Translations under genes and position numbers: made by a program
The notes under the pieces: model-generated
Database searches by the model: none
Seen by the model: the letters and a program-made list of their open reading frames with translations, nothing else
Told to the model about the DNA's origin: nothing
Origin: Acidisphaera sp. L21
Lineage (GTDB): Bacteria; Pseudomonadota; Alphaproteobacteria; Acetobacterales; Acetobacteraceae
Assembly: GCF_009765685.1 (NCBI RefSeq)
Contig: NZ_LMUY01000145.1
Coordinates: forward strand, 99,796-163,795
Direction of reading: 5' to 3'
Length of the DNA: 64,000 bases
Shown here: positions 52,706 through 64,000 of the stretch, piece by piece
Layout of the letters: each line of letters opens with the position of its first letter
How positions within the stretch are numbered: the first letter of the stretch is position 1

Positions 52706-53626
52706 TCAGGCCCTCGGGTGGGTGGCGCGAAACACGGCCAGCAGCCCGGCCTCGTCCACCGCGGTGTAGCGCTGCGTGGTGGACAGGCTGGCGTGCCCGA
52801 GCAATTCCTGGATCGACCGCAGATCCGCCCCGCCGGCCAGCAGATGCGTGGCGAAGGAGTGGCGGAGCGCGTGTGGCGTGGCGTGTTCCGGCAGTCCGGC
52901 CAGGCGCCTATACTCACGCATGGTCCGCTGCGCCACCGCCGCATTCAGCCGCTTGCCGCGCAGGCCGGGGAATAGCGGCGCCGCCGGGTCACCGCCCGCG
53001 GGGTGCAGCGCCATCCAGGCGTCCAGCGCGATCTGCACCGCGGGCAGCACGGGGACGATCCGCTCCTTCGATCCTTTGCCGACCACCCGTAGCGCGCCGT
53101 TGGCCCGCGGGCGGTCGCGCACGTCCAGCGACAAAGCCTCGGCAATGCGCAGACCGCAGCCGTAGAGCAGGGTGAACAGCGCGGTGTCGCGGGCCTGAAC
53201 GCCGGGGTTGTCGGACACGTCGCCCACATCCTCCGCCACGCTGCGGGCGTCGGCGGGGGCAAGCGCCTTGGGAATGGGCGGCCGCGCCTTGGGCGTGGCC
53301 AGCAGGCCGGGGGCCGGGTTGGCGGTGCCGTGGCGCCGGGCGAGGTAGCGAAAGAACGAGCGAACCGCCGACAAATGCCGCGCCCGCGTCGCGTTGATCT
53401 GGTTGCGCCCGGCTTGTTGCGCCAGCCAGGCTCGGATGTCGGCCTGCGATAATGCGCCGAGCGCGACAAGATCCGGCTCCTGTCCCAGATGCTGCGTCAT
53501 GAAGCCGAGGAACTGCGCCAGATCCCGCCCATACTCCCGCACCGTGAGGGGGGAGGCGCGCCGTTCCTGGGTCAGCCAGTCCAGGAAAGCGACCCGCGCA
53601 GCCTCGCCCATCATCACCCCCGCCAT
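52706..53626 (-). CDS. xerC: Tyrosine recombinase XerC
   Basis: 306 residues. The N-terminal SAM-like core-binding domain is followed by the catalytic domain with all active residues: R160 (YGCGLRIAEAL), K184 (GKGSKER), H252 and R255 (PHALRHSFATH), H278 (LGHASLSTTQ) and Y287 (RYTAV). With XerD it resolves chromosome dimers at dif. It is divergent from priA across 54 bases. Position and length identify it as the housekeeping enzyme rather than an island integrase. Confidence 0.93.
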   Translation of the reverse strand: MAGVMMGEAARVAFLDWLTQERRASPLTVREYGRDLAQFLGFMTQHLGQEPDLVALGALSQADIRAWLAQQAGRNQINATRARHLSAVRSFFRYLARRHGTANPAPGLLATPKARPPIPKALAPADARSVAEDVGDVSDNPGVQARDTALFTLLYGCGLRIAEALSLDVRDRPRANGALRVVGKGSKERIVPVLPAVQIALDAWMALHPAGGDPAAPLFPGLRGKRLNAAVAQRTMREYRRLAGLPEHATPHALRHSFATHLLAGGADLRSIQELLGHASLSTTQRYTAVDEAGLLAVFRATHPRA

Positions 53627-53680
53627 GCTTTCGCGCGGTAGGGCTTGATCCCGAGGGTCGCGGTGTCCACCAAGAGCGCC

Positions 53681-55891
53681 ATGTCGTCCCCCTTGCTCGA
53701 TCTGAGTCTACCGGCGGAACCTGCAAACCGGAAGCGTGTGCCGGTGCTGCTGCCGTATCCGTTTGCCGGCCCGTTCGATTACGCGGTGCCGGAGGGGATG
53801 GTGGTGGCGCCCGGTGACCTGGTGTTGGTGCCGCTGAACCGCCGGGTGGAAGTGGGGGTGGTGTGGGATTCCGGGCAGAACGACCAGGTGCCCGCGGCCA
53901 AGCTGAAGCCGATCGACACCGTGCTGGACGCGCCGCCGATGCAGCCCGCGCTGCGCCATTTCATTGACTGGATTGCCGGCTACACGCTGGCGGCGCCCGG
54001 CGACGTGCTGGCCATGGCGCTGCGGGTGAACGCCCTGGCCCCACCGACGCCGCAACCCGGCTGGAGCCTGGCCGACATCCCTGAGAACGCCAAGCTGACC
54101 GAGGGTCGCCGCCGCATCGCCGCCTTGTTGTCGGACGGTGTGTCCCGCACCGGGGCGGCCGTGGCGCGGGATGCCGGTGTGTCCCCGGCCATCGTGCGCG
54201 GCATGGCGGATGCCGGGCTGTTGCTGCCGACCGTGCTGCCGGCTGCACCACCCTTCACCACGCCGGACCCGGCCCATCCGGGCCCGTCCTTGTCCCCCGC
54301 CCAGGCGGAGGCCTCGGCCGCATTGCGCCAGGCGGTGCGGGATGCCGCGTTTTCGGTAACGGTGCTGGATGGCGTCACCGGGTCGGGCAAGACGGAGGTG
54401 TATCTGGAGGCGGTGGCCGAATGCATCGCCGCCGGGCGCCAGGCGCTGGTGCTGCTGCCGGAGATCGCGCTGTCGTCGCAGTGGCTGGAACGCTTCACCG
54501 CCCGGTTCGGCACCGCGCCCGCGGTGTGGCACTCGGACCTGCCATCGCGCGTGCGCCGCACCACCTGGCGCGCGGTGGCGGATGGGGGCGCCGCGGTGGT
54601 GGTGGGCGCCCGCTCCGCCCTGTTCCTGCCGTTTCCGGAATTGGGCCTGATCGTGGTGGATGAGGAGCACGAGACTGCGTTCAAGCAGGAGGAGGGTGTC
54701 GTCTACCACGCCCGCGACATGGCCGTGGTCCGGGCTCGCCTGTCCGCCGCCGCGGCCGTGCTGGTATCGGCCACGCCCAGCCTGGAGACGCTGGCCAACG
54801 TGGAAACCGGGCGCTACCGCCACCTGACGCTGGAGTCGCGCCACGGCGGCGCCAGCCTGCCCACCGTGACCACGCTGGATCTGCGCGACAACCAGCCGCC
54901 ACGGGGGCGCTTCCTGGCGGAGCCGCTCGTGCAGGCGGTGCTGGAAACCATCGCGCGGGGGGAGCAGGCGATGCTGTTCCTCAACCGCCGCGGTTATGCG
55001 CCGCTCACACTGTGCCGACATTGCGGACACCGGATGCAGTGCCCCAACTGCACCGCCTGGCTGGTGGAACACCGCGCCCGAAAGCAACTCGCCTGCCATC
55101 ATTGCGGCCATACCGAGGGTATTCCCCCGGCCTGCCCGGTCTGCGCGGCCGAGGACAGCCTGGTGCCGATCGGCCCCGGGGTGGAGCGGATTACCGAAGA
55201 GGCGGCGGCCGTCTTCCCCGAGGCCCGCGTCTTGGTGATGGCCAGCGACACCATGCCCGGCCCGAATGCCGCGGCCACCGCCGCCCATGCGATCGAGCAG
55301 CGGCAGGTGGACCTGATCATCGGCACGCAGATCGTCGCCAAAGGCTGGCACTTTCCGCATTTGACGCTGGTGGGCGTGGTGGACGCCGATCTGGGCCTGG
55401 CCGGCGGCGACCTTCGCGCGGCCGAGCGGACGGTGCAATTGCTGCACCAGGTGGCGGGCCGCGCCGGCCGGGCGGAGGCGCCGGGCCGGGTGCTGCTGCA
55501 GACCTTCAGCCCGGAACACCCGGTGATGCAGGCGCTGGTGGGCGGCGATCTGCGCGCCTTCATGGCCCAGGAAAGCGCCGCCCGCCGCCCTGGCGGCTGG
55601 CCGCCCTATGGCCGCTTGGCCGCGCTGATCGTGTCGGCCGACGACCCGCAATCTGCCGACGAAGCCGCCCGAGACCTCGGCCGCGCCGCCCCGCGGGTGG
55701 ATGGCGTGACCGTGCTGGGCCCAGCGCCCGCGCCCTTCGCTATCCTGCGCGGCCGTCACCGCCGCCGGCTGCTGCTGAAGGCCCGGCGCGACGTGGCCGT
55801 GCAGCCGCTGCTGCGGGAATGGCTGGCCAAGGTGCGCGTTGGGCGCGGGGTGCGGGTGGATGTCGACGTGGACCCGGTCTCGTTTCTGTAA
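53681..55891 (+). CDS. priA: Primosomal protein N' (replication restart helicase PriA)
   Basis: 736 residues from ATG 53681 ([14 protein letters not shown]). DNA-binding 3'[19 protein letters not shown] and [13 protein letters not shown]. Helicase: [17 protein letters not shown] (I), [13 protein letters not shown] (II, DEEH), [11 protein letters not shown] (III), with the zinc-binding cysteines in [18 protein letters not shown] and CHHCGH...CPVC; then [20 protein letters not shown] and the VAGRAGRA motif VI. It restarts collapsed replication forks. Confidence 0.96.
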   Translation: MSSPLLDLSLPAEPANRKRVPVLLPYPFAGPFDYAVPEGMVVAPGDLVLVPLNRRVEVGVVWDSGQNDQVPAAKLKPIDTVLDAPPMQPALRHFIDWIAGYTLAAPGDVLAMALRVNALAPPTPQPGWSLADIPENAKLTEGRRRIAALLSDGVSRTGAAVARDAGVSPAIVRGMADAGLLLPTVLPAAPPFTTPDPAHPGPSLSPAQAEASAALRQAVRDAAFSVTVLDGVTGSGKTEVYLEAVAECIAAGRQALVLLPEIALSSQWLERFTARFGTAPAVWHSDLPSRVRRTTWRAVADGGAAVVVGARSALFLPFPELGLIVVDEEHETAFKQEEGVVYHARDMAVVRARLSAAAAVLVSATPSLETLANVETGRYRHLTLESRHGGASLPTVTTLDLRDNQPPRGRFLAEPLVQAVLETIARGEQAMLFLNRRGYAPLTLCRHCGHRMQCPNCTAWLVEHRARKQLACHHCGHTEGIPPACPVCAAEDSLVPIGPGVERITEEAAAVFPEARVLVMASDTMPGPNAAATAAHAIEQRQVDLIIGTQIVAKGWHFPHLTLVGVVDADLGLAGGDLRAAERTVQLLHQVAGRAGRAEAPGRVLLQTFSPEHPVMQALVGGDLRAFMAQESAARRPGGWPPYGRLAALIVSADDPQSADEAARDLGRAAPRVDGVTVLGPAPAPFAILRGRHRRRLLLKARRDVAVQPLLREWLAKVRVGRGVRVDVDVDPVSFL

Positions 55892-55950
55892 CGGGCCATG
55901 CATTGTGCGCGCTGCCGCATGGCGCTATCGCCGGGGTTAAGGAGAATGCC

Positions 55951-57066
55951 ATGACCAGCCAGCTCTTCCAGCCGATCGAACTCGCCGGGCTCACGATGCC
56001 GAACCGCACCGTGATCGCGCCCATGTGCCAGTATTCGGCCGAGGAGGGGAGCGCCACCGATTGGCACATGCTGCATCTTGGCTCCCTGGCGATGTCCGGC
56101 GCCGGGCTGCTGATCCTGGAGGCGACGGCGGTCGAGCCCGAGGGCCGGATCACCGCGGCGGATCTGGGCCTCTATTCCGACGCCAACGAGGCAGCGCTGA
56201 AGCGCGTGATCGACGGCATCCGCAAATACTCCACCATGCCGATCGGCATCCAGTTGGGCCATGCCGGGCGCAAGGCGTCCAGCGCCGCGCCGTGGGATGG
56301 CGGCCAGCAGGTGACCTCCGCCGATGGCGGCTGGGTGACGAGCGCCCCCTCCGCAATCGGCGTGAAGCCCGAGGATGAGCGGCCGGTGGCGCTGGACTCC
56401 GCCGGGCTGGCGCGGGTGCTGGATGCGTTCGTGGCGACGGCGCAGCGTGCCCTCCGCCTGGGCATCCAGGCGTTCGAGATCCACGCCGCGCACGGCTACC
56501 TGCTGCATCAATTCCTGTCCCCGCTGTCGAACCAGCGCAACGACGAGTATGGCGGTCCGTTGGCCAACCGGTTGCGCTTCCCGCTGGAGGTGTTCGACGC
56601 CGTGCGCGCCGTCGTGCCGGCCGGTATTCCCGTCGGCGTGCGCGTGTCCGCCACCGATTGGGTCGACCATGGCTGGGATCTGGAGCAGACCGTCGCCTTC
56701 GCCCACGCATTGAAGGAGCGCGGCTGCGACTTCATGGACGTGTCCAGCGGCGGTATTTCTCCGGCGCAGCAAATTCCACTGGCGCCGGGTTACCAGGTCG
56801 GGTTTGCCGAGCGGGTGAAGGCGGAAACCGGCATGCCGACGATGGCGGTCGGTTTGATCACGGAAGCATCACACGCCGAATCGATCGTGGTGGAGGGCAA
56901 GGCGGACATGGTCGCCCTGGCCCGTGGCATCCTGTACGACCCGCATTGGCCCTGGCACGCTGCGGCGGAACTGGGCGCCAGCGTTGCGGCACCGAAGCAA
57001 TATTGGCGGTCCCAACCGCGTGGGCAGGCCAACCTGTTCGGCGAAACCCGCCTGGGACAGCGTTAA
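55951..57066 (+). CDS. NADH:flavin oxidoreductase, Old Yellow Enzyme (YqjM-like)
   Basis: 371 residues from ATG 55951, AAGGAG upstream. The FMN-binding barrel has APMCQYSAEEG with C26, the redox-tuning cysteine of YqjM-type enzymes, and the substrate-anion histidines in EIHAAHGYLLHQFLSPLSN. NQRNDEYGG and DVSSGGISP complete the fold. It reduces activated alkenes with NADPH. Stand-alone between priA and the ATPase operon. Confidence 0.93.
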   Translation: MTSQLFQPIELAGLTMPNRTVIAPMCQYSAEEGSATDWHMLHLGSLAMSGAGLLILEATAVEPEGRITAADLGLYSDANEAALKRVIDGIRKYSTMPIGIQLGHAGRKASSAAPWDGGQQVTSADGGWVTSAPSAIGVKPEDERPVALDSAGLARVLDAFVATAQRALRLGIQAFEIHAAHGYLLHQFLSPLSNQRNDEYGGPLANRLRFPLEVFDAVRAVVPAGIPVGVRVSATDWVDHGWDLEQTVAFAHALKERGCDFMDVSSGGISPAQQIPLAPGYQVGFAERVKAETGMPTMAVGLITEASHAESIVVEGKADMVALARGILYDPHWPWHAAAELGASVAAPKQYWRSQPRGQANLFGETRLGQR

Positions 57067-57170
57067 ACCCGATTCACGGCGTTGCGTGGTCAAAACCTGC
57101 ATGGTAAGCGACCCGCGACCGGTCGATGAACCGGATGTAACGTCCCCTTTGACCATGGATGGATCCCTGA

Positions 57171-57737
57171 GTGGCCGCTGAAGGCACGATCTCCCAAAGT
57201 GGCGGCCTTCCAGGCCGTTACGCAGCCGCACTTTACGATCTGGCGGCAGAACGGCGTGAGTTGGATGTGGTCGTCGATCAGATGGACGGCCTCGGCCGCT
57301 TGATCGATCAGAGCCCGCCGCTGCGCCGGTTGCTGTCCTCCCCGTTGGTCGACGTCAACCAGGCGCGGAACGCGGCAAATGCCGTGATGACCGCGCAGGG
57401 TTTCGGCAAGACCGTGATCGACTTCGTGGGCGTGGTTGCCAATAACCGCCGCCTGTCGATCCTGCGCACCGTCGTCACCGCGTTTTCCACGCTGGTTGCG
57501 ACCAAGCGCGGGGTGGTGACCGCCACCGTCGCCTCCGCCCACGCCCTGTCGGACGTGCAGCGCGAGCAATTGCGCGCCCGGCTGATAGAGGCCGGCTACG
57601 GCAACGTGAACATCCAGGAATCGGTGGACCCGACCCTGCTCGGCGGCCTCGTCGTGCGCGTCGGCGCCCGCCTTTATGACACCAGCCTGAAATCCCGTCT
57701 GCAGCGCCTGCAGTACGCCATGAAGGGAGCTGCGTAA
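57171..57737 (+). CDS. atpH: ATP synthase F1 delta subunit
   Basis: 188 residues from GTG 57171. Typical delta pattern: [20 protein letters not shown] near the N-terminus, [20 protein letters not shown] and the C-terminal [21 protein letters not shown] with the end [12 protein letters not shown]. It connects F1 to the peripheral stalk. First gene of the F1-only operon; F0 genes are elsewhere, as usual in alphaproteobacteria. Confidence 0.95.
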   Translation: MAAEGTISQSGGLPGRYAAALYDLAAERRELDVVVDQMDGLGRLIDQSPPLRRLLSSPLVDVNQARNAANAVMTAQGFGKTVIDFVGVVANNRRLSILRTVVTAFSTLVATKRGVVTATVASAHALSDVQREQLRARLIEAGYGNVNIQESVDPTLLGGLVVRVGARLYDTSLKSRLQRLQYAMKGAA

Positions 57738-57742
57738 GCACC

Positions 57743-59278
57743 ATGGACATTCGTCCCGCCGAAATTAGCGAAATCCTCAAGCAACAGATCGCCTCGTTCG
57801 ATCGCGAGCAGGACGTGGCCGAGACCGGCCAAGTGCTGAGCGTCGGCGACGGCATCGCCCGCGTCTTCGGGCTGCAGAACGTCATGGCCGGTGAGCTGGT
57901 GGAGTTCCCCTCCGCCGGTCTGCGCGGCATGGCGCTGAACCTCGAGACCGACAATGTCGGCGTCGTGATCTTCGGCGACGACCGCGCCATCCGCGAGGGT
58001 GACACCGTCAGCCGCACCCAGCGCATCGTCTCCGTCCCCGTCGGCAAGGGCCTGCTCGGCCGCGTCGTGGATGGCCTCGGCCAGCCGATCGACGGCAAGG
58101 GCCCGCTGGTCGACGTCAAGGAAATGCTGGTCGAGCAAAAGGCGCCCGGCATCATCCCCCGCAAGTCGGTGCACGAGCCGATGCAGACCGGCCTGAAGGC
58201 GATCGACGCGCTGATCCCGGTCGGCCGTGGCCAGCGCGAGCTGATCATCGGTGACCGCCAGATCGGCAAGACCGCCGTGATCCTCGACACCATCATCAAC
58301 CAGAAGCAGGCCAACCAGGGCACGGATGAGAGCAAGAAGCTCTACTGCGTGTACGTGGCGATCGGCCAGAAGCGCTCCACCGTGGCGCAGATCGTGCGCA
58401 CGCTGGAGGAAAACGGCGCGCTCGAATATACCATCGTTGTCGCCGCCACCGCCTCCGACCCGGCGCCCCTACAGTTCCTGGCCCCCTACACCGGCGCCAC
58501 CATGGGCGAGTTCTTCCGCGACAACGCCATGCACGCGCTGATCGCCTATGACGATCTGTCCAAGCAGGCCGTCGCCTACCGCCAGATGTCCCTGCTGCTG
58601 CGCCGCCCGCCAGGCCGCGAGGCCTACCCCGGCGACGTGTTCTACCTGCACTCCCGCCTGCTCGAGCGTGCGGCCAAGATGAACGACAGCATGGGCGCCG
58701 GGTCGCTGACCGCCCTTCCGGTGATCGAGACGCAGGCTGGCGACGTGTCCGCCTACATCCCGACCAACGTCATCTCCATCACCGACGGCCAGATCTTCCT
58801 GGAGTCCGAATTGTTCTTCCGCGGCATTCGCCCGGCGGTGAACGTCGGCCTGTCGGTATCCCGTGTGGGTTCCGCGGCGCAGACCAAGGCGATGAAGAAG
58901 GTCGCCGGGTCGATCAAGCTGGAGCTGGCGCAGTATCGTGAGATGGCAGCGTTCGCGCAGTTCGCTTCCGACCTCGATGCCTCCACCCAGAAGCTGCTGG
59001 CCCGCGGTGCGCGGCTGACGGAACTGCTGAAGCAGCCGCAGTTCAGCCCGCTCCCGGTCGAGATCCAGGCGGTAGTGCTGTATGCCGGCGTGCGCGGCTA
59101 TCTGGACAACGTCGATGTCGGCAAGATCGGCGCCTACGAGAAGCAGATGATCAGCGAGATGCGCGCCCGCGAGCCCGGCATCATCGACAGCATCCGCACC
59201 GATCTGGACATCAAGCCGGACACCGAGGCCAAGCTGAAGGCGTTCCTGGAGGGCTTCTCCAAGTCCTTCGCCGCCTGA
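57743..59278 (+). CDS. atpA: ATP synthase F1 alpha subunit
   Basis: 511 residues. Walker A is [14 protein letters not shown], the catalytic arginine region is [20 protein letters not shown], and the signature [14 protein letters not shown] is intact. N-terminal [18 protein letters not shown] is typical. It alternates with beta in the F1 hexamer. Five bases separate it from atpH and 12 from atpG. Confidence 0.98.
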   Translation: MDIRPAEISEILKQQIASFDREQDVAETGQVLSVGDGIARVFGLQNVMAGELVEFPSAGLRGMALNLETDNVGVVIFGDDRAIREGDTVSRTQRIVSVPVGKGLLGRVVDGLGQPIDGKGPLVDVKEMLVEQKAPGIIPRKSVHEPMQTGLKAIDALIPVGRGQRELIIGDRQIGKTAVILDTIINQKQANQGTDESKKLYCVYVAIGQKRSTVAQIVRTLEENGALEYTIVVAATASDPAPLQFLAPYTGATMGEFFRDNAMHALIAYDDLSKQAVAYRQMSLLLRRPPGREAYPGDVFYLHSRLLERAAKMNDSMGAGSLTALPVIETQAGDVSAYIPTNVISITDGQIFLESELFFRGIRPAVNVGLSVSRVGSAAQTKAMKKVAGSIKLELAQYREMAAFAQFASDLDASTQKLLARGARLTELLKQPQFSPLPVEIQAVVLYAGVRGYLDNVDVGKIGAYEKQMISEMRAREPGIIDSIRTDLDIKPDTEAKLKAFLEGFSKSFAA

Positions 59279-59290
59279 GGACCACGCCAC

Positions 59291-60175
59291 ATGGCAAGCC
59301 TCAAGGCGCTTCGGGCGCGCATCAACAGCGTGAAGTCCACGCGCAAGATCACCTCCGCCATGAAGATGGTGGCGGCGAGCAAGCTGCGTCGCGCCCAGCA
59401 GCAGGCGGAGGCGGCGCGGCCCTATGCCGAGCGCATGGAGCGGATGCTGTCCGCCCTTGCCGCAAGCGTGCAGGGCAGCCCGACCGCGCCGCGCATGCTG
59501 GCCGGCACGGGCAACGACAAGGTCCATCTGCTGATCGTCATCACTGCCGATCGTGGTTTGGCCGGCGCGTTCAACACCAACGTCGGTCGTGCTGCCCGTA
59601 ACCTCGCCCGGCGCCTGATGGCGGAAGGCAAGACGGTCAAGATCATCACGGTTGGCCGCAAGGGCCGTGACTATCTGCGTCGCGAATTGGCCGCCAACAT
59701 TGTCGGCGACATTTCCTTCGCGGGGAAGAAGAAGATCGACTTCGCCGATGTGCAGGCTATCGGCATGCAGGCGGTGGAGATGCTGGGCCGCGACGAGTTC
59801 GATATCGCCACAGTGGTCTACAATCGCTTCGCCTCGGTCATATCGCAAATCCCGACCGAGCTGCAGATCATCCCGCCGCTGATGACGGAGACGGGACCGG
59901 TTGAACAGACCACGGCACAGGCGATTTATGAGTTCGAGCCGGACGAGGAGACCATCCTTGCCAAGCTGCTGCCGAAGAACTTGGCGATCCAGCTGTATCG
60001 TGCGCAGCTGGAAAGCGGCGCCGGTGAGCATGGCGCCCGGATGACGGCGATGGACAACGCGACGCGGAATGCGGGTGAGGCGATCAACAAGTTGACGCTG
60101 AACTATAACCGCACGCGCCAGGCGAACATCACGCGTGAACTGATCGAGATTATTTCGGGGGCGGAAGCCCTTTAA
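59291..60175 (+). CDS. atpG: ATP synthase F1 gamma subunit
   Basis: 294 residues. The two coiled-coil ends are present: [20 protein letters not shown] with [17 protein letters not shown], and the terminal signature SERxxM-like region [18 protein letters not shown] followed by [20 protein letters not shown]. It is the rotating central stalk. A 138-base palindromic repeat region separates it from atpD. Confidence 0.97.
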   Translation: MASLKALRARINSVKSTRKITSAMKMVAASKLRRAQQQAEAARPYAERMERMLSALAASVQGSPTAPRMLAGTGNDKVHLLIVITADRGLAGAFNTNVGRAARNLARRLMAEGKTVKIITVGRKGRDYLRRELAANIVGDISFAGKKKIDFADVQAIGMQAVEMLGRDEFDIATVVYNRFASVISQIPTELQIIPPLMTETGPVEQTTAQAIYEFEPDEETILAKLLPKNLAIQLYRAQLESGAGEHGARMTAMDNATRNAGEAINKLTLNYNRTRQANITRELIEIISGAEAL

Positions 60176-60183
60176 GCCTACGG

Positions 60184-60292
60184 CCAGGGCGCTGCCCTGG
60201 ACCCGCCAAAGGACAGTCGTCCTTTGGAAACCTGAGTGCCAGGTGTCCAGAGGACGACTGTCATCTGGTGGGGTCCAGGGGTGAAACCCCTG
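60184..60292. repeat. Palindromic intergenic repeat between atpG and atpD
   Basis: Three hairpins follow each other: CCAGGGC-GCT-GCCCTGG (60184-60200), CCAAAGGAC-AGTC-GTCCTTTGG (60206-60227) and CAGGGG-TGAAA-CCCCTG (60276-60292). In addition GACAGTCGTCCT (60212-60223) is complementary to AGGACGACTGTC (60251-60262), so most of the element can fold into one long stem. It is probably a REP-like mobile palindrome family of the genome and may affect atpD expression. Confidence 0.75.
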
Positions 60293-60310
60293 ATCTTGAA
60301 CGGAGAATAG

Positions 60311-61743
<1,433 letters not shown>

Positions 61744-61744
<1 letters not shown>

Positions 61745-62148
61745 TGCCTGTCGCCCTCGAGATCGTCAGCCCGGAGAAGTTGCTGCTGTCGCGGAATGTG
61801 GAGATGGTCGTCATCCCCGCGTCCGAGGGCGAGATGGGCGTGCTGCCGAACCACGCGCCGATGATCGTGCTGCTGCGTGGCGGCACGATCGCCATCCACG
61901 AGGGTGGTAAGGTGACGGACCGACTCTACGTCAGCGGCGGGTTTGCCGAGATCACGCCCGAACGCTGCACTGTGCTGGCGGATGAGGCGGTGCCTACGTC
62001 GGAATTGTCGCGCGCCGAGGGCGAGCGTCGGCTGTCCGCGGCCGAGGCCGAATACAATGCGACCGACAAGAACGATGTCCCGTCGCTGGATGCCGCGATG
62101 GACCGCATGCAATCCGCCCGCGCCATGATCGAGGCCGCTGCCGCCTGA
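61744..62148 (+). CDS. atpC: ATP synthase F1 epsilon subunit
   Basis: 134 residues: the N-terminal beta-sandwich LEIVSPEKLLLSRNVEMVVI, then ASEGEMGVLPNHAPMIVLLR and FAEITPERCTVLADEAV, followed by a C-terminal helical hairpin. It couples rotation and inhibits ATP hydrolysis. Last gene of atpHAGDC. A short hairpin GTGGCC-CGGC-GGCCAC follows at 62151-62166. Confidence 0.96.
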
Positions 62149-62233
62149 TCGTGGCCCGGCGGCCACGCGCAAACGGGGACTGTCACACTCACGCCACATT
62201 GGCTTTTTCATAGCGCACGAGAGTGCCAGAAGG

Positions 62234-62258
62234 CGTAGGCCCACTCTCTGGGCCTGCG
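62234..62258 (+). other. Hairpin in the leader of the ferritin-like gene
   Basis: CGTAGGCCCA (62234-62243) pairs with TGGGCCTGCG (62249-62258) around the loop CTCTC, with a single G-U-type mismatch. It ends 25 bases before the start codon and just before the AAGGAG element, so it could influence translation, or end a read-through atp transcript. Confidence 0.5.
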
Positions 62259-62283
62259 TGCGTGAAGGAGTCGGAAGTCAGCG

Positions 62284-63108
62284 ATGAAGCATTGGCGGTT
62301 GGAGGACGTGGCTTGGGATCAGTTCGATCCCTCCAAGGTCGACCAGGACATCGTAAAGCTCGTCAAGGCCGCCGCGATGGTCGAGCGTAACGGCACCGAT
62401 TACGCCGTTTACCTAAACCGCGTGTTCCGGGCCGACCCGGCGTTCTGCGAAGCATCCGACAACTGGGCGGTCGAGGAAGTGCAGCATGGCGATGCACTAG
62501 GGAAATGGGCCGAACTAGCCGATCCAGGCTGGAGTTTCGCCGATGCATTCCAGCGCTATCGCGACGGGTATAAGCTACCGTTGGACGCCATGGCCTCGGT
62601 TCGAGGCTCCAAGACAGGCGAACTGATCGCCCGCTGCATGGTGGAAACCGGCACCTCCTCGTACTACACCGCCCTGGCCGATGCGACGGACGAGCCCGTG
62701 CTGGAACACGTCTGCCGGCTGATTGCGGCCGACGAATACCGCCATTTCAAGCTCTTCTACGACCACATGCGTCGCTATCTGGCCCGCGAGAAGATCGGTG
62801 TGTTGCGCCGTTTGAAGATTGCTGCCGGGCGCATCACCGAGTCGGAAGACGACGAACTCGCCTACGCCTTCCACTGCGGCAACGAGCCGCCGGATATCGC
62901 GTATGTTCACGAACGCTGTATTGCCGGGTATATGGGCCGGGCGATGGGCTTCTACCGCTTTCCCCATATCGACCGCAGCATGGGCATGATCATGAAGTCG
63001 GTGGGGCTGCCGCCACGTGGGCGATTGTCCAGCATGGCGGCCAAGCTGTTCTGGAGCATCCTGCAGCGCCGCCAGCGCAAATACGCCGCGGAGTACGTCG
63101 CGATCTAA
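62284..63108 (+). CDS. Ferritin-like di-iron domain protein
   Basis: 274 residues. A four-helix di-iron pattern can be read: E34 (VERNGTDYAV), E65-x-x-H68 (EEVQHGDALG), E121 (VETGTSSYY) and E151-x-x-H154 (ADEYRHFKLF). This is the E...ExxH...E...ExxH order of ferritin-like oxidases such as acyl-ACP desaturase or rubrerythrin relatives. The reaction is unknown. It follows the atp operon by 135 bases and converges with the histidine-phosphatase gene, overlapping its stop by 4 bases. Confidence 0.8.
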   Translation: MKHWRLEDVAWDQFDPSKVDQDIVKLVKAAAMVERNGTDYAVYLNRVFRADPAFCEASDNWAVEEVQHGDALGKWAELADPGWSFADAFQRYRDGYKLPLDAMASVRGSKTGELIARCMVETGTSSYYTALADATDEPVLEHVCRLIAADEYRHFKLFYDHMRRYLAREKIGVLRRLKIAAGRITESEDDELAYAFHCGNEPPDIAYVHERCIAGYMGRAMGFYRFPHIDRSMGMIMKSVGLPPRGRLSSMAAKLFWSILQRRQRKYAAEYVAI

Positions 63109-63683
63109 GCCTCGATCAGCCGCCAGCCGGAGACCAACGTCCAAGTGGCGGAACCGAACGAATAGACGTGCCCACCGCCCGCGCCCGGCTGGTCCTCGAC
63201 CCGGCTGATCGGCACGTGCTTCAGATGGCACAGCAGCAGCGCCCCGACGCCGCCGTGGGAGATGACGGCGATGTCACCGCCCGGCGGCGCCGCTGCGATC
63301 ACGTATTGCATCGCGGCGACGATCCGGCGCTGCGCGGCTACCGCACGCTCCCACCCGCGAACGCTTTCGTCTGGCCGGTCGAAGAAGCGATCGGCGGTTG
63401 CCTCGAACTCCGCCTTGGGAAGGTAGCCGGTTGCCGACCGATCATTCTCGCCCAGGCCGGCCACGATCACCGGCGAGAGGCCAAGGTGATCGCCCACGAG
63501 GTGAGCAGCGTCCGTCGCCTTACGTTCGCCGCTGCAGAACACCGAGGCAATGCCGCGCACCCAGGGCTGCTCCAGGGCTAGGCCCATCCGCCTGATACCC
63601 GCCGCGGAAAGCGGCCACTCCGGCACGGGGACGGCAGGGTCGACGACGACCTCCGGATGGGTGACGAAGTGGACGAGCCGCAT
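63105..63683 (-). CDS. Histidine phosphatase fold protein with altered catalytic motif
   Basis: 192 residues. The fold is recognisable: SVFCSGERKATDAAHLVGDH, then LGENDRSATGYLPKAEFEA and VISHGGVGALLLCHL with the second histidine. At the N-terminus the usual RHG triad reads T8-H9-P10 (HFVTHPEVVVDP), so the first catalytic arginine is missing while the nucleophilic histidine remains. Relatives with a THPEV start appear to form a distinct subgroup. The substrate is unknown. Confidence 0.8.
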   Translation of the reverse strand: MRLVHFVTHPEVVVDPAVPVPEWPLSAAGIRRMGLALEQPWVRGIASVFCSGERKATDAAHLVGDHLGLSPVIVAGLGENDRSATGYLPKAEFEATADRFFDRPDESVRGWERAVAAQRRIVAAMQYVIAAAPPGGDIAVISHGGVGALLLCHLKHVPISRVEDQPGAGGGHVYSFGSATWTLVSGWRLIEA

Positions 63684-64000
63684 CTAATTCGCCAGCGCCG
63701 CGCCCGGATGGAAATGCGCGTAGACCCGGCGCGCAGTCTCCCGGTTGATGCCGGGTGCGGCCTCCAGATCGTTCAGTCCCGCCTGTTTCACGCCGCGGGC
63801 AGAGCCGAAATGGTTCAGCAGGGCGCGCTTACGGGCAGTGCCAACACCTTCGATCTCATCCAGTTCACTGGTGATCAACGTCTTCGATCGGCCGGCGCGG
63901 TGGGTGGTGATGGCAAAGCGATGCGCCTCGTCGCGGACGCGTTGCAGGTAGTACAACACCGGATCGCGCGGCGGCAGCTGGAACGGATTGCGCCCCTCCA
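63684..64000 (-). CDS. uvrC: Excinuclease UvrC, C-terminal part (cut by window edge)
   Basis: The frame is open to base 64000 and the N-terminal part lies beyond. Visible are [36 protein letters not shown] from the RNase H-like endonuclease domain, and the two HhH motifs [19 protein letters not shown] and [16 protein letters not shown] at the end. It makes the second cut in nucleotide excision repair. One base separates it from the neighbouring phosphatase gene downstream on the same strand. Confidence 0.93.
   Translation of the reverse strand, partial: EGRNPFQLPPRDPVLYYLQRVRDEAHRFAITTHRAGRSKTLITSELDEIEGVGTARKRALLNHFGSARGVKQAGLNDLEAAPGINRETARRVYAHFHPGAALAN

Noticed and set aside
52706..53626. 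Tyrosine recombinase as sign of an integrated element
   Set aside because: All features fit housekeeping XerC next to priA, with no flanking attachment-site repeats or island genes.
53708..55903. 731-codon open frame opposite priA
   Set aside because: His/Gln/Arg-rich antisense product; priA is clearly the real gene.

Overview
The window reads as a chromosomal segment of a G+C-rich alphaproteobacterium, most likely in the Rhodospirillales/Acetobacteraceae neighbourhood. That placement is inferred from gene order (dnaA-dnaN-recF-gyrB beside rpsT, an enoyl-CoA hydratase, mutM and ubiE-coaBC-dut; an F1-only atpHAGDC operon next to priA and xerC) and from protein flavour. No rRNA or tRNA gene was found to confirm it.

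Left part (1-20606), accessory. It runs: the tail of a PHB-depolymerase-type esterase; an arsenic cluster arsC-arsB-arsH with arsH broken by two frameshifts; an AI-2E family membrane protein with a long soluble tail; a divergent single-domain response regulator; a CHASE3/PAS hybrid histidine kinase split by a frameshift; and a Tat-exported PaoABC-type molybdenum aldehyde oxidoreductase. After these come an orphan Uma2-like nuclease, a coiled-coil protein, a tight group of small proteins (DUF3846-like, SAP/HeH-like, DUF3140 and an unnamed family) and one 1108-residue protein with a PD-(D/E)XK nuclease-like N-terminus and a long helical body. Two long gene-poor stretches (about 13.9-14.7 kb and 19.5-20.6 kb), repeats and broken genes suggest a mosaic, partly decaying island ending just downstream of gyrB. 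The large nuclease-like protein is the best candidate here for an undescribed, possibly defence-related, system.

Middle part (20607-31747), core replication and housekeeping. gyrB, recF, dnaN, dnaA, rpsT, an enoyl-CoA hydratase and mutM are on the minus strand. ubiE, coaBC and dut follow divergently on the plus strand with overlapping stop/start codons.

Right part (31748-64000). It holds: a two-gene nitrate/taurine-type ABC transporter with a fused double permease; a His-rich PadR regulator with a palindromic operator candidate; a YhdP/AsmA-like envelope protein divergent from glnE; bcp; a RgpF-like protein; and a DNA-repair run (Lhr-like helicase, PdeM, photolyase, metallophosphoesterase). 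Next come a ModA-like binding protein, a flavin reductase, an MFS permease, a GNAT enzyme, xerC, priA, an OYE-type reductase, the F1 ATPase genes with a palindromic repeat between atpG and atpD, a ferritin-like di-iron protein, a histidine-phosphatase-fold protein, and the C-terminal end of uvrC running off the window. No CRISPR array, intact insertion sequence or RNA gene was seen.
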